Below, in pieces: positions 46,705-58,815 of a stretch of 64,000 bases of DNA. Under the pieces are notes generated by a model, which worked only from the letters and a program-made list of their open reading frames with translations, ran no database searches and was not told where the DNA came from. Position 1 is the stretch's first letter. Every line of letters begins with the position of its first letter. Origin of the DNA: Cryptomeria japonica (taxonomy: Eukaryota > Streptophyta > Pinopsida > Cupressales > Cupressaceae); assembly GCF_030272615.1 (NCBI RefSeq), contig NC_081406.1:218062997-218126996 (forward strand), written 5' to 3'. A program made the translations under genes and the position numbers.

Positions 46705-48616
46705 TCAAAAATACCATGCTATCATTAGCAACTGTATGTTCATCTTCTGCTTTTTATAACTCTTGTAGTTGCTAATGAAGCATGCAACTACCTCAGTAGG
46801 AGGATCAACAACATGTTTGATTCCGAACTTGAACTTATTCAAAATCTCCTTTGAATTCTTACTTCTATTCTCTAATTTCTCTATTATCTCTGAAGCCTGT
46901 TGACACTGAGTTATCAAGTATGTATATCTATCCATTAACTCAACATTAAACTCAACAGAAGTTGTAAAATAACTGCCGCATATGCGTCCCACTAACGGAG
47001 TACATTGTCCTCCAAATGTCCAACACCGAGAATACCAAGCCCAAAATGCCTAACAACTTCTCTACAAACTTTTCATATTTCTTTACCGACCCAAGGAGAG
47101 GAATACGAGAATCTGTTATTATTTTTGTTTTCCTTTTGAAGCGCTTGGCCAAATCCTCAAATTCAACCATTGTTTAGTTCTTTTTATAATGTTTTGAGTT
47201 ACTAAATCTATATTTACATCTTCTTGTCCCGACCATCTTATTGGGGAAAGGGGATTCTTATCAATTCCTTGTTCTTTATATATTTGATCTAATAACTCAC
47301 CATCATCCCTCAATTCTTTAGGGAGATTTGTCTCTATTTCAAAATTCCTTATTTGTGGGATTGAGAGCCTAGAATAATTTTTCTCTCCAACTTCAAAACT
47401 GTCCTGGAGGTTGATCCAAAAGTCTTCTAACCTTGGTTTATGCCAATCATAAGCTTTTGGCATCATTTGCTTCAATTTTCCATATGGAGCATAACGTTCC
47501 CAAACACAATTAAATTCTTTTAAATGTAAGTCCGATAATTCTTTGCTTGGTCGCTTTAGCTACTTGAATTTTTGAACAAGAGAAATAACCAATTGTTACA
47601 GAGAAATCAACCCACGCTTTGTGCTTTGAAGACAATAGTAACTGTAACTTAACCATCTGCCTTACATATTCTACGAGTATCACCTGATCATTACAATATT
47701 TGGGCAGCAACATGGGGTTTCTTGTAAAGCCACCAACTCTGATGTATGTGGAATGTCGATTCTAGATGAACCAACATCCCCATTCCCTTATTATTGCCAT
47801 TGCCTCTGGGCTTATTCTATAACCCTCATCACCTATGAGCTTTATAATAACGGGGAAGAGGAAGACATCATTTATCCTTTTAAAATGTATCTTTGTATTG
47901 CTCAGAGGGAGTTGAGTATAATACTCCCACACCTTCTTCTACCCCTCTTCATCGCCGAGTTAGCCCTCTATTTGCAGCCTTTGAAACTTGCTTGCCCGAG
48001 CAACTACCCAGATAACATAAGAAGTAAAGAAAAATTTCTTTATTTTATGCACATCAACCAGTTGATTATGTATGTTATCCGATAATTCCTAGGCCTAGTC
48101 GTAATATTGTTTTCCAATTAAAATAGTAGTCATAAACTAGAACATCTAGGGGTGAAAATGTTGGCAATCTGGCTTACCGAAGACCTGGCTCAACATGATT
48201 ATTAGGTCCCGTTGCGGCTCTTTGAAATCGGCCCTTAGAATGTCACTGGCCTTCAACCCTGTCTTCCTCTCCTCCTCGAGCCAATGTTCATTCATGTGTC
48301 TCTTGCAGGAAGTAGTATTTTTATCCCATACCTCCACAACTTCCTCCTCAGTAGTCAGGAGCACTTCATCCCTTGAAGGAATACCAAATACAAAACCTAG
48401 CATATCTACTGACAAATCTATTACTATCTTGCCTTTATCATCCGTGCACTTTCTGGTGTCTGCATTATAAAACTGTGCAATAGTCATAATAAATTCAGGG
48501 GCTTGAATAGATTGTGGAAATATTGTTGCCTCCACTAGCCCAGACCTCTTGATCCTCCTATAAGGAGCATCCCAACCTTGGTTTGTCCAATTGCATTCTG
48601 ATATCCTCCAGTTCAA
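46705..48616 (-). pseudogene. Unrecognised degenerate ORF of element C
   Basis: Minus-strand fragments in three frames (48616-48146, about 48085-47510, 47475-47119, 47170-46705) read as one decayed protein. The first part reads SGLVEATIFPQSIQAPEFIM, GKIVIDLSVDMLGFVFGIPS and later LIIMLSQVFGKPDC. A middle part has PRLEDFWINLQDSFEVGEKN, and the last part is helical and coiled-coil-like (QQASEIIEKLENRSKNSKEI). I do not recognise the family and saw no polymerase, integrase or protease motif. The layout (globular head, coiled-coil tail, minus strand of a retroelement) resembles the unrecognised ORF of element B, but I could not align them with confidence. Confidence 0.5.
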
Positions 48617-48825
48617 TATGTCCTACTTTGGTATCGGTCACCCATTTGATCTGGTCTTCCAATTTGGAAGCAAAGTCTGACCTTGGTAGTGGTACTTCAT
48701 GGTTGTAGGTAGCTTATCCAATTCCTTAGCTTTCTTGCTGGAGGTTGGGTCCATTTTATTGCTCTAATCTGCAAGAAAGAACCAAAAATTAGCCTATCAC
48801 ATAGTCAAAATATCAAATTTTTCAC

Positions 48826-49760
48826 CCACTTCAGGACTCTGGGGTTGTGAGGTGAGAAACCCCTTAAAAAACAATTAACTTCGGAACTCCAGGGTTCTGG
48901 GGTTCCGAGGTAAGGATAAGCTAAAACGACCAAGCTCGAAACTTCGAGGTTCCGGGGTTGAAGGCGTGGCTCAAGGGGAACAACTTCGGAACTCCAGGTC
49001 TCTGGGGTTCCGAAGTTGTGATAGGAAAAACACAAGACTTCGGGATTCCAGGGACCCGGAATCCCGATCCTAGGGCATGCAAAAATACCAACACGCAAAA
49101 CGAGAAAAGAAAAAAAAGAAAAAAGAAAAAAAACCAAAGAAAATCTACACTAGAAAACTAGAAAATCTAAACAAGAAAACACGAGAAAGAAGAAATCCAC
49201 CAACCTGGTGAGACAAAACGCACGAAAGCTCGACAACACAGAGGCACGAAGTTGGGAGGTCAGAGCTGGAAAATTAGAAAGCTTGAATGCACAAATGAAT
49301 TTTGAAAAGTTCATTTTCCCTATTTATACTCCCTTGATAAGCCGTCCGTACGATTACCTTAAACTCGACCTTAGGAGTATGGGGTTTCGGACTTTCGAGG
49401 TGACAAACAACAAAACACGAACACACCTCGAAACTTCGGGGTTCCGGGGTGTGTTTCAACAACAAGCAGGGCACCTCGGGACTCCAAGGTTCTGAGGTGG
49501 AAACACAAAACAACTTCAGGATTCTGGGGTCTCGAAATTTTGAAGTTCACAAACAAAAAGGCAACAAAAAATGAAGAACTCAGAGTTCTGGGATTCCAGG
49601 ATTCTGAGGCTTCAACAAAAAGGAACAAGGCAAGACCTCGAGATTCCGGGGTTTCGGGGTCTAGACCAAAGATAGGAAACAAAGAGGCTACCTCGGGACT
49701 CTGGGGTTCCGGGGTAGAACTTGAAATAAAGCAAAGAACACCTCAAGGTTCCGTGGTGTC
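48826..49760. repeat. GC-rich near-palindromic minisatellite (TTCGGAACTCCGGGGTTCCGAGGT family)
   Basis: About 18 irregularly spaced copies of a self-complementary phrase occur, such as CTTCGGGATTCCAGGGACCC, CTCCAGGGTTCTGGGGTTCC and CTCGGGACTCTGGGGTTCCG, separated by A-rich spacers. ORFs on both strands across it (48805-49870) are products of the repeat. It lies upstream of the element C ORF on the minus strand, as a leader would. Confidence 0.85.
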
Positions 49761-49861
49761 AAGGCAAAAACTAAGGAAAACAAAACTACAAAAAGCAAAA
49801 TAGAGGGGACCCACATTTTCAAGACAAGGAAACTAATGGGGTTAGGTATGCAGGGCATAAC

Positions 49862-50160
49862 AGTAATCATATAGTATGGTCCTAGAATGTTGATGCTATC
49901 TCAATGTCCAAAGAATTAACTTTTTTATTGAATTGGTTGATTTGCCTTGATCTAATATATTTGTGTGGGAAAATGGTGTTTGAGAGATTGTGCTTGGGAA
50001 CTTGCTAGACAAGGATTTCTTCTTGTTTGGTCAAGCCCCTAAGTGGGTTGATTCAACAATGATGAACAAAGAATCAAGACTATATGTAACTATATAGTAT
50101 GCTCCTAGAATGTGTATGCTATACCAATGTCTAAAGATTTCACTTTTTGATAGATACATG
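49862..50160 (+). repeat. 224-bp tandem repeat, right part of the split array
   Basis: It resumes with ATCATATAGTATGGTCCTAG, passes TGGGAAAATGGTGT at 49966 and GATGAACAAAGAATCAAGAC near 50061, and fades at about 50160. Confidence 0.8.
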
Positions 50161-50526
50161 CATTAGGTTCTCTCTAAACTATGGGTGATCCAAATGAATT
50201 AGGATTGGTGTTTGAATAAAACATCCAAATGTGCAAATTTGAATTAATATACCATCTAATAAGCTTGCAACAACTAGTAAGAGTGGGGAGGTGGGCCTAA
50301 TTCAAGAAATTTAGATTTTAAAGTTTGGTGTTGAGATTTCCCCTCAAAGGTCAATTTTGCATTCGCAATTTTGAACCAAGGTGGCAAATAGTAGAGCTAG
50401 TATGTTAGTCTAGAGTCTTGAAATGTGTGGATGTGGAATAAGGTAAAAATAACATTATTTGTCGACTTCCATTCAAAAATATGGCAACCAACACAATAGT
50501 CCATGTATAAAGGATACTTTATTTGT
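50161..50526. other. AT-rich spacer, nothing recognised
   Basis: No ORF, repeat or RNA gene was recognised. It ends where the truncated Copia-like gag begins. Confidence 0.4.
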
Positions 50527-51200
50527 TATGGATCCGTAACTTTTGTGGCTTTAAAATCTATCTCAATTCTTGCTTTGTCTTTGCCAAACTTCCCCATCTC
50601 AATTGCAATCAAGGTGCCATACAATTGTTCCCTGGTGGACTTGGACGGATCATAAGTTTCTTCAATGGTTGAAATCTTGTCACTGTAACACTCCGATAAA
50701 GTCCTCATAATCTTTTCTATCACATCCTTATCATCCAAGGTGCTGCCAAGATCTCTGATCTCATTCACTGCACTATCAACCTTCTAAAAATAACTTGTTA
50801 TGTCTTCACCCTCTTCCATCCTTAAGTTCTTCCTAAATAGTCTGCATCTTAGTTAGTTTAAGTCATTTCCTTCATAGATGTTTTTCAATCTTTTTCAGAC
50901 TTCATAAGCAGTATCTAATGCAACAACCTTCACCAATTCAATTTTAGATAGGGCACTAAAGATAGCATACCTTGCTCATTTATTTTCTTTATAGGCTTCA
51001 ATCTCATCTGGGGTAGTAGGTCCATTTGTTGACATCACATATTTAGTCTCCACAACTTCCAAGGTTTTTTAACTCAGAAATCAAATATCCTTTCATCTTC
51101 ACTCAACAAGAACTATAGTCGAGTCCTTCAAAAGTAGGAATAGTCAATTTATGTGCCATTAGATCTCCTCGAGCAGCTAGTCTCACTTTCTATGAACCAA
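50526..51200 (-). pseudogene. Copia-type gag (UBN2 family), truncated and broken
   Basis: Read on the minus strand from the primer site: AHKLTIPTFEGLDYS near the start, then decayed frames, then an open 80-residue run, NEIRDLGSTLDDKDVIEKIM and RTLSECYSDKISTIEETYDP, ending LKATKVTDP-like. These are standard features of the UBN2/Copia gag capsid. Several stops and at least one frameshift separate the N-terminal part (51170-50780). It stops abruptly at 50526, before any zinc knuckle or pol, so the element is 3'-truncated. Confidence 0.85.
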
Positions 51201-51215
51201 AGATATGATACCAAT
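51201..51215 (-). other. tRNA-Met-type primer binding site
   Basis: The minus strand reads ATTGGTATCATATCT directly after the LTR; TGGTATCA matches initiator tRNA-Met and the rest has drifted. Confidence 0.8.
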
Positions 51216-53269
51216 TGTTGAATATCCCAGACAATTGAGATGGGGGGGGGGTGAATCAGTTGTCAATTAAAATATTTTACTTATGCCACAAAAACAGATC
51301 TGGTAAACTAATTCCTGATTACTTAAGCATGAATTGATATAAGCATGAGAGAGCACACACATGAAGCATACACATGAAACAATAGATTTTACGTGGAAAA
51401 CCCAAGAATGAAAAAACCACAGAGAATGCTAATTTTCAAGTATGAAACACTTGTTAGGGTGACTCCAATTAAGGTGATTTTTACAAAGGGTGGCTCATTG
51501 CTAGAATGCTCACTATAGGTGGGCTCACTGCCTGGCTAAAACCACCAGAAAAGGGCTCACTACCCAAAAGAAGAAAGAAAAAGAAAGAATCCACCACTGT
51601 AGCACAATTGCCACTAAGCTGCAATGCTAGAAGATACCTTTGGCTCACTACCTCCGGTACCAAACAACATCAGTGCACTACCACACTGCTCAACCACAAC
51701 TACACACAACCTCACACAAATTTACACCAATAGGAAATAGATCTTCTTTTTCAATTCACTTACATCTATATGTCTTCAACACAATCATCCTTTATTTATA
51801 CTAATATCTGAAATAGAAGTCTCCCAAGTCGGCCAAAAAATTTACCGGAACACAATTTGAGATAGGTCTACACTAAACATTCTAGCAGTGGAAAGGAATA
51901 AGAAGTGGACCACATAATAATGCACTCCATCAACCAAAACAACATGCTATCCATACTCCATAATCACTGGAGCAAAAACAAAATATTCAAGGCCGATTGG
52001 ACTCAGATTGAACATATTTGCAACCATGACTCCAGAGCACATCATCATGTCTTGAATTAAAATAACAAAGATAAAGATGAAAGCAACATAACTCCGAAAT
52101 ATTATCACTAGAACCAAAAATGTGGAGCACTGCAAACACTATCAAATAACATCATCACTGAATACACTTTCAGAGTACAACTTCCGGAGCACCAAATTAT
52201 AATAATGACATCCCAAGGCAACATCCAACAACATACCAAAGCTTCATGACTGGGTGATCTCACAATACTAGGTTACACTTTTTGGTACATCCTAATTTTT
52301 GTTGAAATCATACATTTTTTAGAAATTATAATGATTTAAGCCTTGACAGGTCTAATTTGAAGTAATTAATTGAAGAGAGTTAGATCAAAGCCTCTTAGAT
52401 CAAAATCCCTTGATATAACCTCTACTCTTGAATCATATCTGCAATGGAGTCTCCTTCGCACCTATCAAAATGTTGATAAAAAAACCACTTTTACATTAGC
52501 TTTTGGGGGGTCAAATGAATTCATTTAATTTTTTTGTTTATTTATGTAGTATAATTTTTAATATATTTATGATTAATTTCTTATGAATGTAGGTTTTTCA
52601 TCGAACATTAAGGATTGTGTTTCACACATGTGGAAAAATTGAAAAATAGAGAAAAAATCTAAAAAATATATTTTCCCTAAGTATTGATATCTTCATTTCA
52701 ACACAAAAAGAAGTAAATTCAAACGCATACAAAAAAAGCTATGCATTATGGCATACACCTCTATCCAAATTAAAATTACTCTGACTTAAAAATTAACCAA
52801 AAAAAGACATGTAAAAAAATTATGAAAAAATATCCATCCACTAGATGTTGGTGTGACAAGTCTATATTTTAAAAATTAGAATTTCCTTCTTACTATAAAA
52901 AATGTTATGCATTACAAAATAAATGTCACTTCTGAAAAAATGTTGATTATTGTAAAAGTTACATAACAATATGGAAAATTCATTTCTAATTATTTAAAAA
53001 AATATATATTTAGAATCTATATGAAAAATCCACAAATCAGTGGTTTACTTCATCTTCAAATTATTAATGGTTGAGCTGCTATAAGTGTTAGAAAGTAAAG
53101 ATCTAGTGCAAAATGTCGATTTCAGTGTCAAGTTTAGCCAAAATGTGTAACCCAGTTTTATGGGATCACTTGACTACAACTGCAACATATCAAAAATGCG
53201 GAGCACAAACCAATCACTGAAACAAAGAATCAATATGTTGACATCAACGACAACCATACTAAAACACCA
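51216..53269 (-). repeat. 5' LTR of Copia-like element (poly-G LTR family, copy 2)
   Basis: It starts TGTTGAATATCCCAGACAAT beside the primer site and carries GATGGGGGGGGGGTGAATCA at about 51240. The right end near 53269 is set by the shared phrase GTTGACATCAACGACAACCA. Without the nested 52269-53154 element the LTR is about 1.17 kb, close to copy 4. A GGCTCACT phrase repeats several times at 51490-51660. Confidence 0.75.
52269..53154. mobile_element. Non-autonomous DNA transposon with 17-bp inverted termini
   Basis: TAGGTTACACTTTTTGG at 52269-52285 is matched in reverse complement by CCAAAATGTGTAACCCA at 53138-53154 (15 of 17). The 886 bases between are AT-rich and non-coding. It breaks up the LTR of copy 2. 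The target duplication is unclear, so the superfamily is unassigned. Confidence 0.65.
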
Positions 53270-53830
53270 TTAAATTCACATTTGCAACATCTTTAAGGTC
53301 AACATCCATTGAACTTGTGTTATTTAAAAAGTCTATTAAATCTAACATACTATCATAATAGTCCTCCAACCCACCCAATTTTTTTGAAGAAAAAAGTGGG
53401 GTGTTAAAATCACCTCCCGTCATCTAATGACTGTCAATTTTGGTGTTCACTAGTGATGTTATCTTATCCCACAATACCTTCCTAGTAGCTCAACAATTGG
53501 GTGCATACACATTAGAGAGGTTCCATTGAGCCTGGGTAGAGAATAGGTTAAAGGTAATATTAATGTTGTTCTTACACTGATCAATCATGTTTCCACTAAC
53601 AGTTGAAATATTCCACATTTTGGTAGTTATGCCAAAAGCATCTTCAAGAAATCTATAATTGTACTTAGTATTGGGCCATAGTTTATCAATAACTTGAGTA
53701 AAGATTGAACTCACTTCTTGGTTTCTTGAAGCATTAGTACATCAATATTATTGTCAAAAATTAGGCATTTCACAATGTATTTCTTGTGAGGTCTAATTAA
53801 CCCTCTTATACACAAAGATAAAACCTTCAT
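53270..53830 (-). pseudogene. LINE ORF2, endonuclease (EEP) domain only
   Basis: It begins at an ATG (53828-53830) overlapping the ORF1 stop. Readable motifs: MKVLSLCIRGLIRPHKK, DVLMLQETKK, later AQWNLSNVYAPNC and TGGDFN, all typical of apurinic-type LINE endonucleases. A TGA follows QETKK. The domain is cut near 53270 where the Copia-like LTR abuts, so no RT remains. Confidence 0.85.
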
Positions 53831-55325
53831 TTTTTGGTTTTTTTCACTTTTAAAACATTATCAAGGGTGCCTTGTTTTCCCATAACAATTCCCTTAGCTG
53901 CTGCTCTTTTTCTAGTCTCTATATGCGAGGGTATGCCCTGTTTTGTTTGAGATCCTATATCTGCTTTTTTATTCCCCACTTTTCTTCTACTCCTATTATT
54001 AGCCATTGTCCATTTTCTTTCTTGAGTATGAGAGGTTGAGGGTATTGAGTTAATTATGTTTAGCAACACTTCCATCAAACTAATTGCTTTATTGGGGATA
54101 TGAATCTCCATTTGGAAGTTTTGTGATTCCTTAGTAGAAGCATCAATCCTCATAAAAGGTGGGTTTTATGCTGGATTAGAAATCTCAACATATTTTATAG
54201 TGTTTTGATTACCAAACTCATTAGGAGAAGGGGGAGCCTTAGGCTCAACAATAACCATGTTATTTCTAATAGGAGATGGCATAGTGTCGTCTAGGTTTAG
54301 ATCCATAGAAGACAACACCTTCCTAGTGAGAAAAATAGTAATTTGAGTCTCTTGGGGAGGGTCGACTATGATAGTGGGAAAATATGTATTATCAATATTG
54401 ACAAATCTATCAATATCATTCTTTTGCTGTGGTGGATCAGGGTTTTTGATCTTACCTTCGTCAACAACAACCCCTTCTAGAGTGTGAGGATTAGTTTCAA
54501 TAACTTGTTAAGTAACCTCCAGTCGAGGGGGCAGATGGTTATCTCTAGAGAAAGAACAACCTTCAACAACCAAATGACTACTAGAGTCTAGGAGAACCTC
54601 CTTACCTTTGTTTTTATAGTTATGTGGTTTAGGGATTCAACATTTTTCTACTAGGTGGCGAAATCTAAAACAATTATGACAAAATAGCTCCACATTTTCA
54701 TAAATAATGGGTTGCAAAGTATTTTTCCAAACTTGGAGAGCAAAGTGAGACATTGAGGTAGGGGTTTATTCATTTATACACTAACATAGAGTCTAGTGAA
54801 CACTAGCAGGGATTTTTGTAAGGTAATTTTGTCAATCATGATTAGAGATCCAAATGAATCAACAATACTCTTTAAAGTATTCAAGCTCCAGTACATAAGA
54901 GGGGGCTATGGTAATCTAATCCAAGTTGGCGTTGGCTTTTTCAAATCCATCTTTGGTTCAAACCCTGACTTCCATCTACAGAGGGAGAGGCCATTCTTGT
55001 GTCCATTGTCAAAGAACCAAGGACCTTTTGATAGGACTTTAATTGTATCCTCCTTATTAGCAAACTTGAAAAGGAACAACCCTTCCAACATAACACTAAC
55101 CATAACACTATCCTTCAAATTCCACATACCAAAAGCCCATTGTCTAACCAAATCCATATTAGGTTTGAAGGAAAATAACTTACCTACAAGCTTCAAGGAA
55201 AGATCCAAGGTAGCTTCGTCCATGAAGACGTCGAACAAAGAAATTTCATCTCCTCCTGTATTTTTCACCAAAGAAGAGGCAGAGCATACAAACACAATAC
55301 TAGTTTGTCCAATGAATTTATCCAC
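53827..55325 (-). pseudogene. LINE ORF1 with DUF4283 domain and zinc knuckle, broken
   Basis: The N-terminal 139 residues carry a DUF4283 domain: LSLKLVGKLFSFKPNMDLVR, WNLKDSVMVSVMLEGLFLFK, DTIKVLSKGPWFF and LSLCRWKSGFEPKMD. A frameshift and stops follow. A zinc-knuckle-like CHNCFRFRHLVEKC is readable at about 54690-54650, and the last 108 residues are basic. ORF1 proteins of plant L1 elements bind the LINE RNA. The 5' end is cut at about 55325 by LTR copy 3. Confidence 0.85.
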
Positions 55326-55339
55326 CCACGAGGTGGGGT

Positions 55340-55521
55340 TGTTGGATTGGTTGAAAGGACTAGAATACCGAGAGGGGGGGGGGGGTGAATCAAAATTCCC
55401 ATAGATTCTAAATCATTATCACATTTTCTAAACCTTTGCTGATATATCAATTTCATCAATTAAGCTCATCAACGTGAAATAGAAAATGCATAATAAACAA
55501 GAAACACAACCACATTTGGAA
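55340..55521 (-). repeat. Poly-G LTR family, copy 3 fragment
   Basis: It starts TGTTGGATTGG and carries a run of about 13 G before TGAATCAAAATTCCC, then AT-rich sequence to 55521, where TGTAGCGTCC of another element begins. Only the outer part of an LTR is present. Orientation is inferred from the family. Confidence 0.6.
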
Positions 55522-55993
55522 TGTAGCGTCCCTCCCCGATTCATCCTTTATGAGAGGATGTGAAAAATACTTTTAGATTTGTTCATATTCTTGATGCCTC
55601 TTGTCTCGTTCTTATATTGATATTCACTTTGACATTAGTGGATTCATTATGATTACTATGTTGATTCAAGCTCTAGTTTGATTATTGAAGTTAGGACTAT
55701 GTTGAGATTCATGACTATTGCACTAATTAGGACATGTGGTTCATGTTTATATTTTATGATGATATGATGGTATCTTGCCATATGCTAACCTCAGTTCATG
55801 TTTATATTGGGTAATGATGATGAAGATGATGCTATGTTTGTCATGATTTCTGTACTACTGCATTAGTGAATGAGATGATGCCATACCACTCGCCTACGAG
55901 TATGGTATGACATTGTGACTCTCTTTCACTTGTCTTATTATTTCATGTTATATGCTATATGTCGTTGTATGTACATTAGTGGTTGCAAGTTTG

Positions 55994-57042
55994 TGTTAGG
56001 TCCCAGAGACAACTGAGAGGGGGGGGTGTGTGAATCAGTTGTCAAATAAATTCAAAACAAAAACAACTTAACCAACTTACTACTTAATACCGGTGAACCA
56101 GTCTTTTATACCGGTAGACAATTTTATCAGATAATTGCAATACCGGTAAAGATTAATGCATGAAACAAAAAGACAAAGTCATCCACAACACTTAACACCA
56201 ATATTTGTACGTGGAAACCCTGTAAGAGGAAAAACCACGGTGGGAAACCTTACCCACAATCAGATGATACTACTGTAGATAGTAAGTGTATACAAATGGG
56301 GTCTGCACATGCAGAAAGGCCAAGCGCTCAAACATAAAATAGGAGTCACATTGGCTACAATTGGATGGTTAAATCCAATAAGGATGTACAGCTCAAAATA
56401 GCATCTTCATATGCTGGATTCAGTACTGGTGTAGTTCTGATATGCTTTCACAAAAACCCTGCTTCACCTTCAAATGATGTCTGTGTGTATAGCTCTGCTT
56501 AATCTCACATATACCTTCACACAATTCTTCTTTGCATTCCATACTCGATCTAACAAATAAGATCTTACATTTATATCATAACCTAGGACCAATTTTAGTA
56601 GGTCGGCTCTAAGGATATTACAATAAAATCAATTTACAAATAAAATAATGCCCGGTGCAATGATCGATTCAACATGTCGACTTAATGCATTTACAACAAT
56701 AATAAGTCATCTCCATAGCGTGCCATGCTGATCTGGAAAAGATAAACCTGCCGGTGTATAACCTGGACCTATTTGTCGGTAACAACAAATATGCAAACAC
56801 GAATATGCTAATAAATGATTTTCCAAGACAAAGTGTCCAAATGATGTTTTCAACATAACCAAGTGTTTTCCATGCCATTCCAAGTGCCCATGATCATTAT
56901 ATCCTGCCGGTGTACCAGATACCGGTGACTGTGCATAAGTCATTTGCTTGCCAGTGAATGTTGCTGATTCTCCAAAGTGCCAGAGTTGATAAGGTTTAGT
57001 AGGTGTTGACATCAATGACAAAACCATACCAAAATACCAACT
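55994..57042 (-). mobile_element. Solo LTR (poly-G LTR family, copy 4)
   Basis: It starts TGTTAGGTCCCAGAG, has GAGAGGGGGGGTGTGTGAATC near 56015, and ends ATACCAACT at 57042 (CT in place of CA). GTTTG is repeated exactly at 55989-55993 and 57043-57047. With the insert removed, TTGCAAGTTTG joins CAGATACCAGAC. Internal phrases match copy 1 (ACGTGGAAACC, AAAACCACGGTGGGAAACC, GTCACATTGGCTACAA). Several CCGGTAGA-type motifs are present. Confidence 0.7.
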
Positions 57043-58675
57043 GTTTGCAGATACCAGACATTGACTCCACCTGGTTCCATAGGTTTGAACGTGTCTTTAA
57101 TCCCAATGACAAGTTGATCGAAGGTGACATGAGATCCTATTCCACACTCTAGGTTTAGCCGATATCTAGTTAGTTTTGGTGTCTTGGCTAGAGTTGCTTT
57201 GTTTAGATTCATGTGGTATTTCATGTTATCCTATGTTGGGTTGTCTTGAGGAGTTGTGATTATTAATTAATTAATTGGCTTATATAGTTTATCAATATTA
57301 AATTAAATTAATGGATGGCATTGATATTTAGATATGATTGTGTATTTAATTATTGAAGGTTATTATTTATTCATGTTATTTTGTGGATCATAATATTTGG
57401 CATTTACAATTATGCATGAAATATTATTTATTTATTTATTATTATATTTTATACGTATGTGGGAGATATTAATGACCTTGATATTAAATTATTATTGGTT
57501 GGAGCATTTATAGGTAATTGTATATTTAATTATTTGTTTATCGTTTATTTATTTATTGTTAACTTATCTATTTATTGGTTTTTTTTTGTTATTATTTATT
57601 TACTTATCCCTTATTATGATTGACCCTTTTGAAAATTTTGTTTGTGGGATAATATTATTTAATTGTTTATTTATTTATTTATACTAATTTCATGGTTTAA
57701 AATTTATTGGGCTTTTGATTTATTTATTTTATTTATTAGTCCTTTCTATTTTAATTATTGGTTAATGAGTTTATTTATTATTTATTATTGTTTATTTTTC
57801 CTACCCATTTATTTATTATTTATCTTACCTACCCTCTCTCATTATTGGCTATGAGTTTGGAGATTGTAATAATATTATTTTATATTGTTCTACCTCAATA
57901 TTTGGCATGGTTGGTATTAAATATTATATTTTGGATTATTTTGATTGGTTGGGGAAGTTGTATAGTTTTTGATTAATTTCTATTTATTGGGAGATTTGAG
58001 TTTGTTGTGTGTGTGGTTTGGCTGGAGAATTTTTTAAGAATTATTGACTTGGCTTTTGGAGCTTGGCTTGGATTTGCTTGAGGCTGTGATTTTTGTTGGT
58101 GGATTGAAGATTTGGCTTGTCGCTTCTACAACAATTTTGCATTCCATAACTTCTATTTTCCAGGTTGGGGATTTTTAATCCTTCTTATGCAATTCGATTT
58201 GAAAAGATTGTATTCTTTGTGTATGTGAAATGATTGTTGGGGGAAAATTTATGGCTAATGTATTTGCTGGGATTTTATTCTTGATTTTGGTTATTGGGAA
58301 TTTTGGTTTTTGGACTCCCATGACTGTATATTGTCGTGAACGAGTCTATTTCTATGATATTGTATGCTTGGTTTATTGGTTGTATTATTCTTTGGGATTT
58401 TTAAAGTTTCCATTCCCTTGAGAATACCTATAGTGTTGTGTTATGAATATATGGAGTTTGGTTTTTATTTTGTATTGATGGGTGGATCTTGACCTTGTGA
58501 AAGAGTTTGTAATGCTAGAAGGCTTTGTGCTTAGTTTTGGTATTTTGATTTATAATCCCATCTAAGGTCGTTTTATGCCTTATTCCATCAAGTTGGCTAT
58601 GGTTATATATTTATTTATCTTTTTGGACAACTGATTATTTTAATTTCCGTTTCTAAGTTTGTTAACTCTATATTT

Positions 58676-58815
58676 TGTATGCACTATACTGGTGGGGTAT
58701 ATGCACTAAATAATATGTCGTATGAGCTATTGTAATGTTTATATGTGCTAGTATGTTGTATAAATGTGATGCACTAGTTAATTTATGCGCTGAATCTTTT
58801 TGTATATGCGTTGCC
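58676..58815. repeat. Relic of the ATGCGCTA array
   Basis: TATGCACTATA, TATGCACTAAA, TATGAGCTATT, TATGTGCTAGT, GATGCACTAGT, TATGCGCTGAA and TATGCGTTGCC follow one another at 20-30-base spacing. Most differ from ATGCGCTA by a transition at the CG or GC core. Confidence 0.65.

Larger units (their letters stand above)
44496..49861 (-). mobile_element. Element C: retroelement-derived insertion splitting the tandem array
   Basis: About 5.37 kb separates the two halves of one 224-bp repeat unit (118 plus about 103 bases), so it is an insertion. Short flanking matches (AAGT/CAGT) could be a degenerate target duplication. The ends are not TG/CA. The left edge starts with TTTTTT, which would be a short A tail on the minus strand. 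It holds a degenerate minus-strand ORF and a GC-rich minisatellite. The class is undetermined; two nested insertions are possible. Confidence 0.6.

Noticed and set aside
49208-49870. Several ORFs on both strands
   Set aside because: They arise from the CTCGGGACTCCGGGGTT minisatellite and have no independent coding signal.
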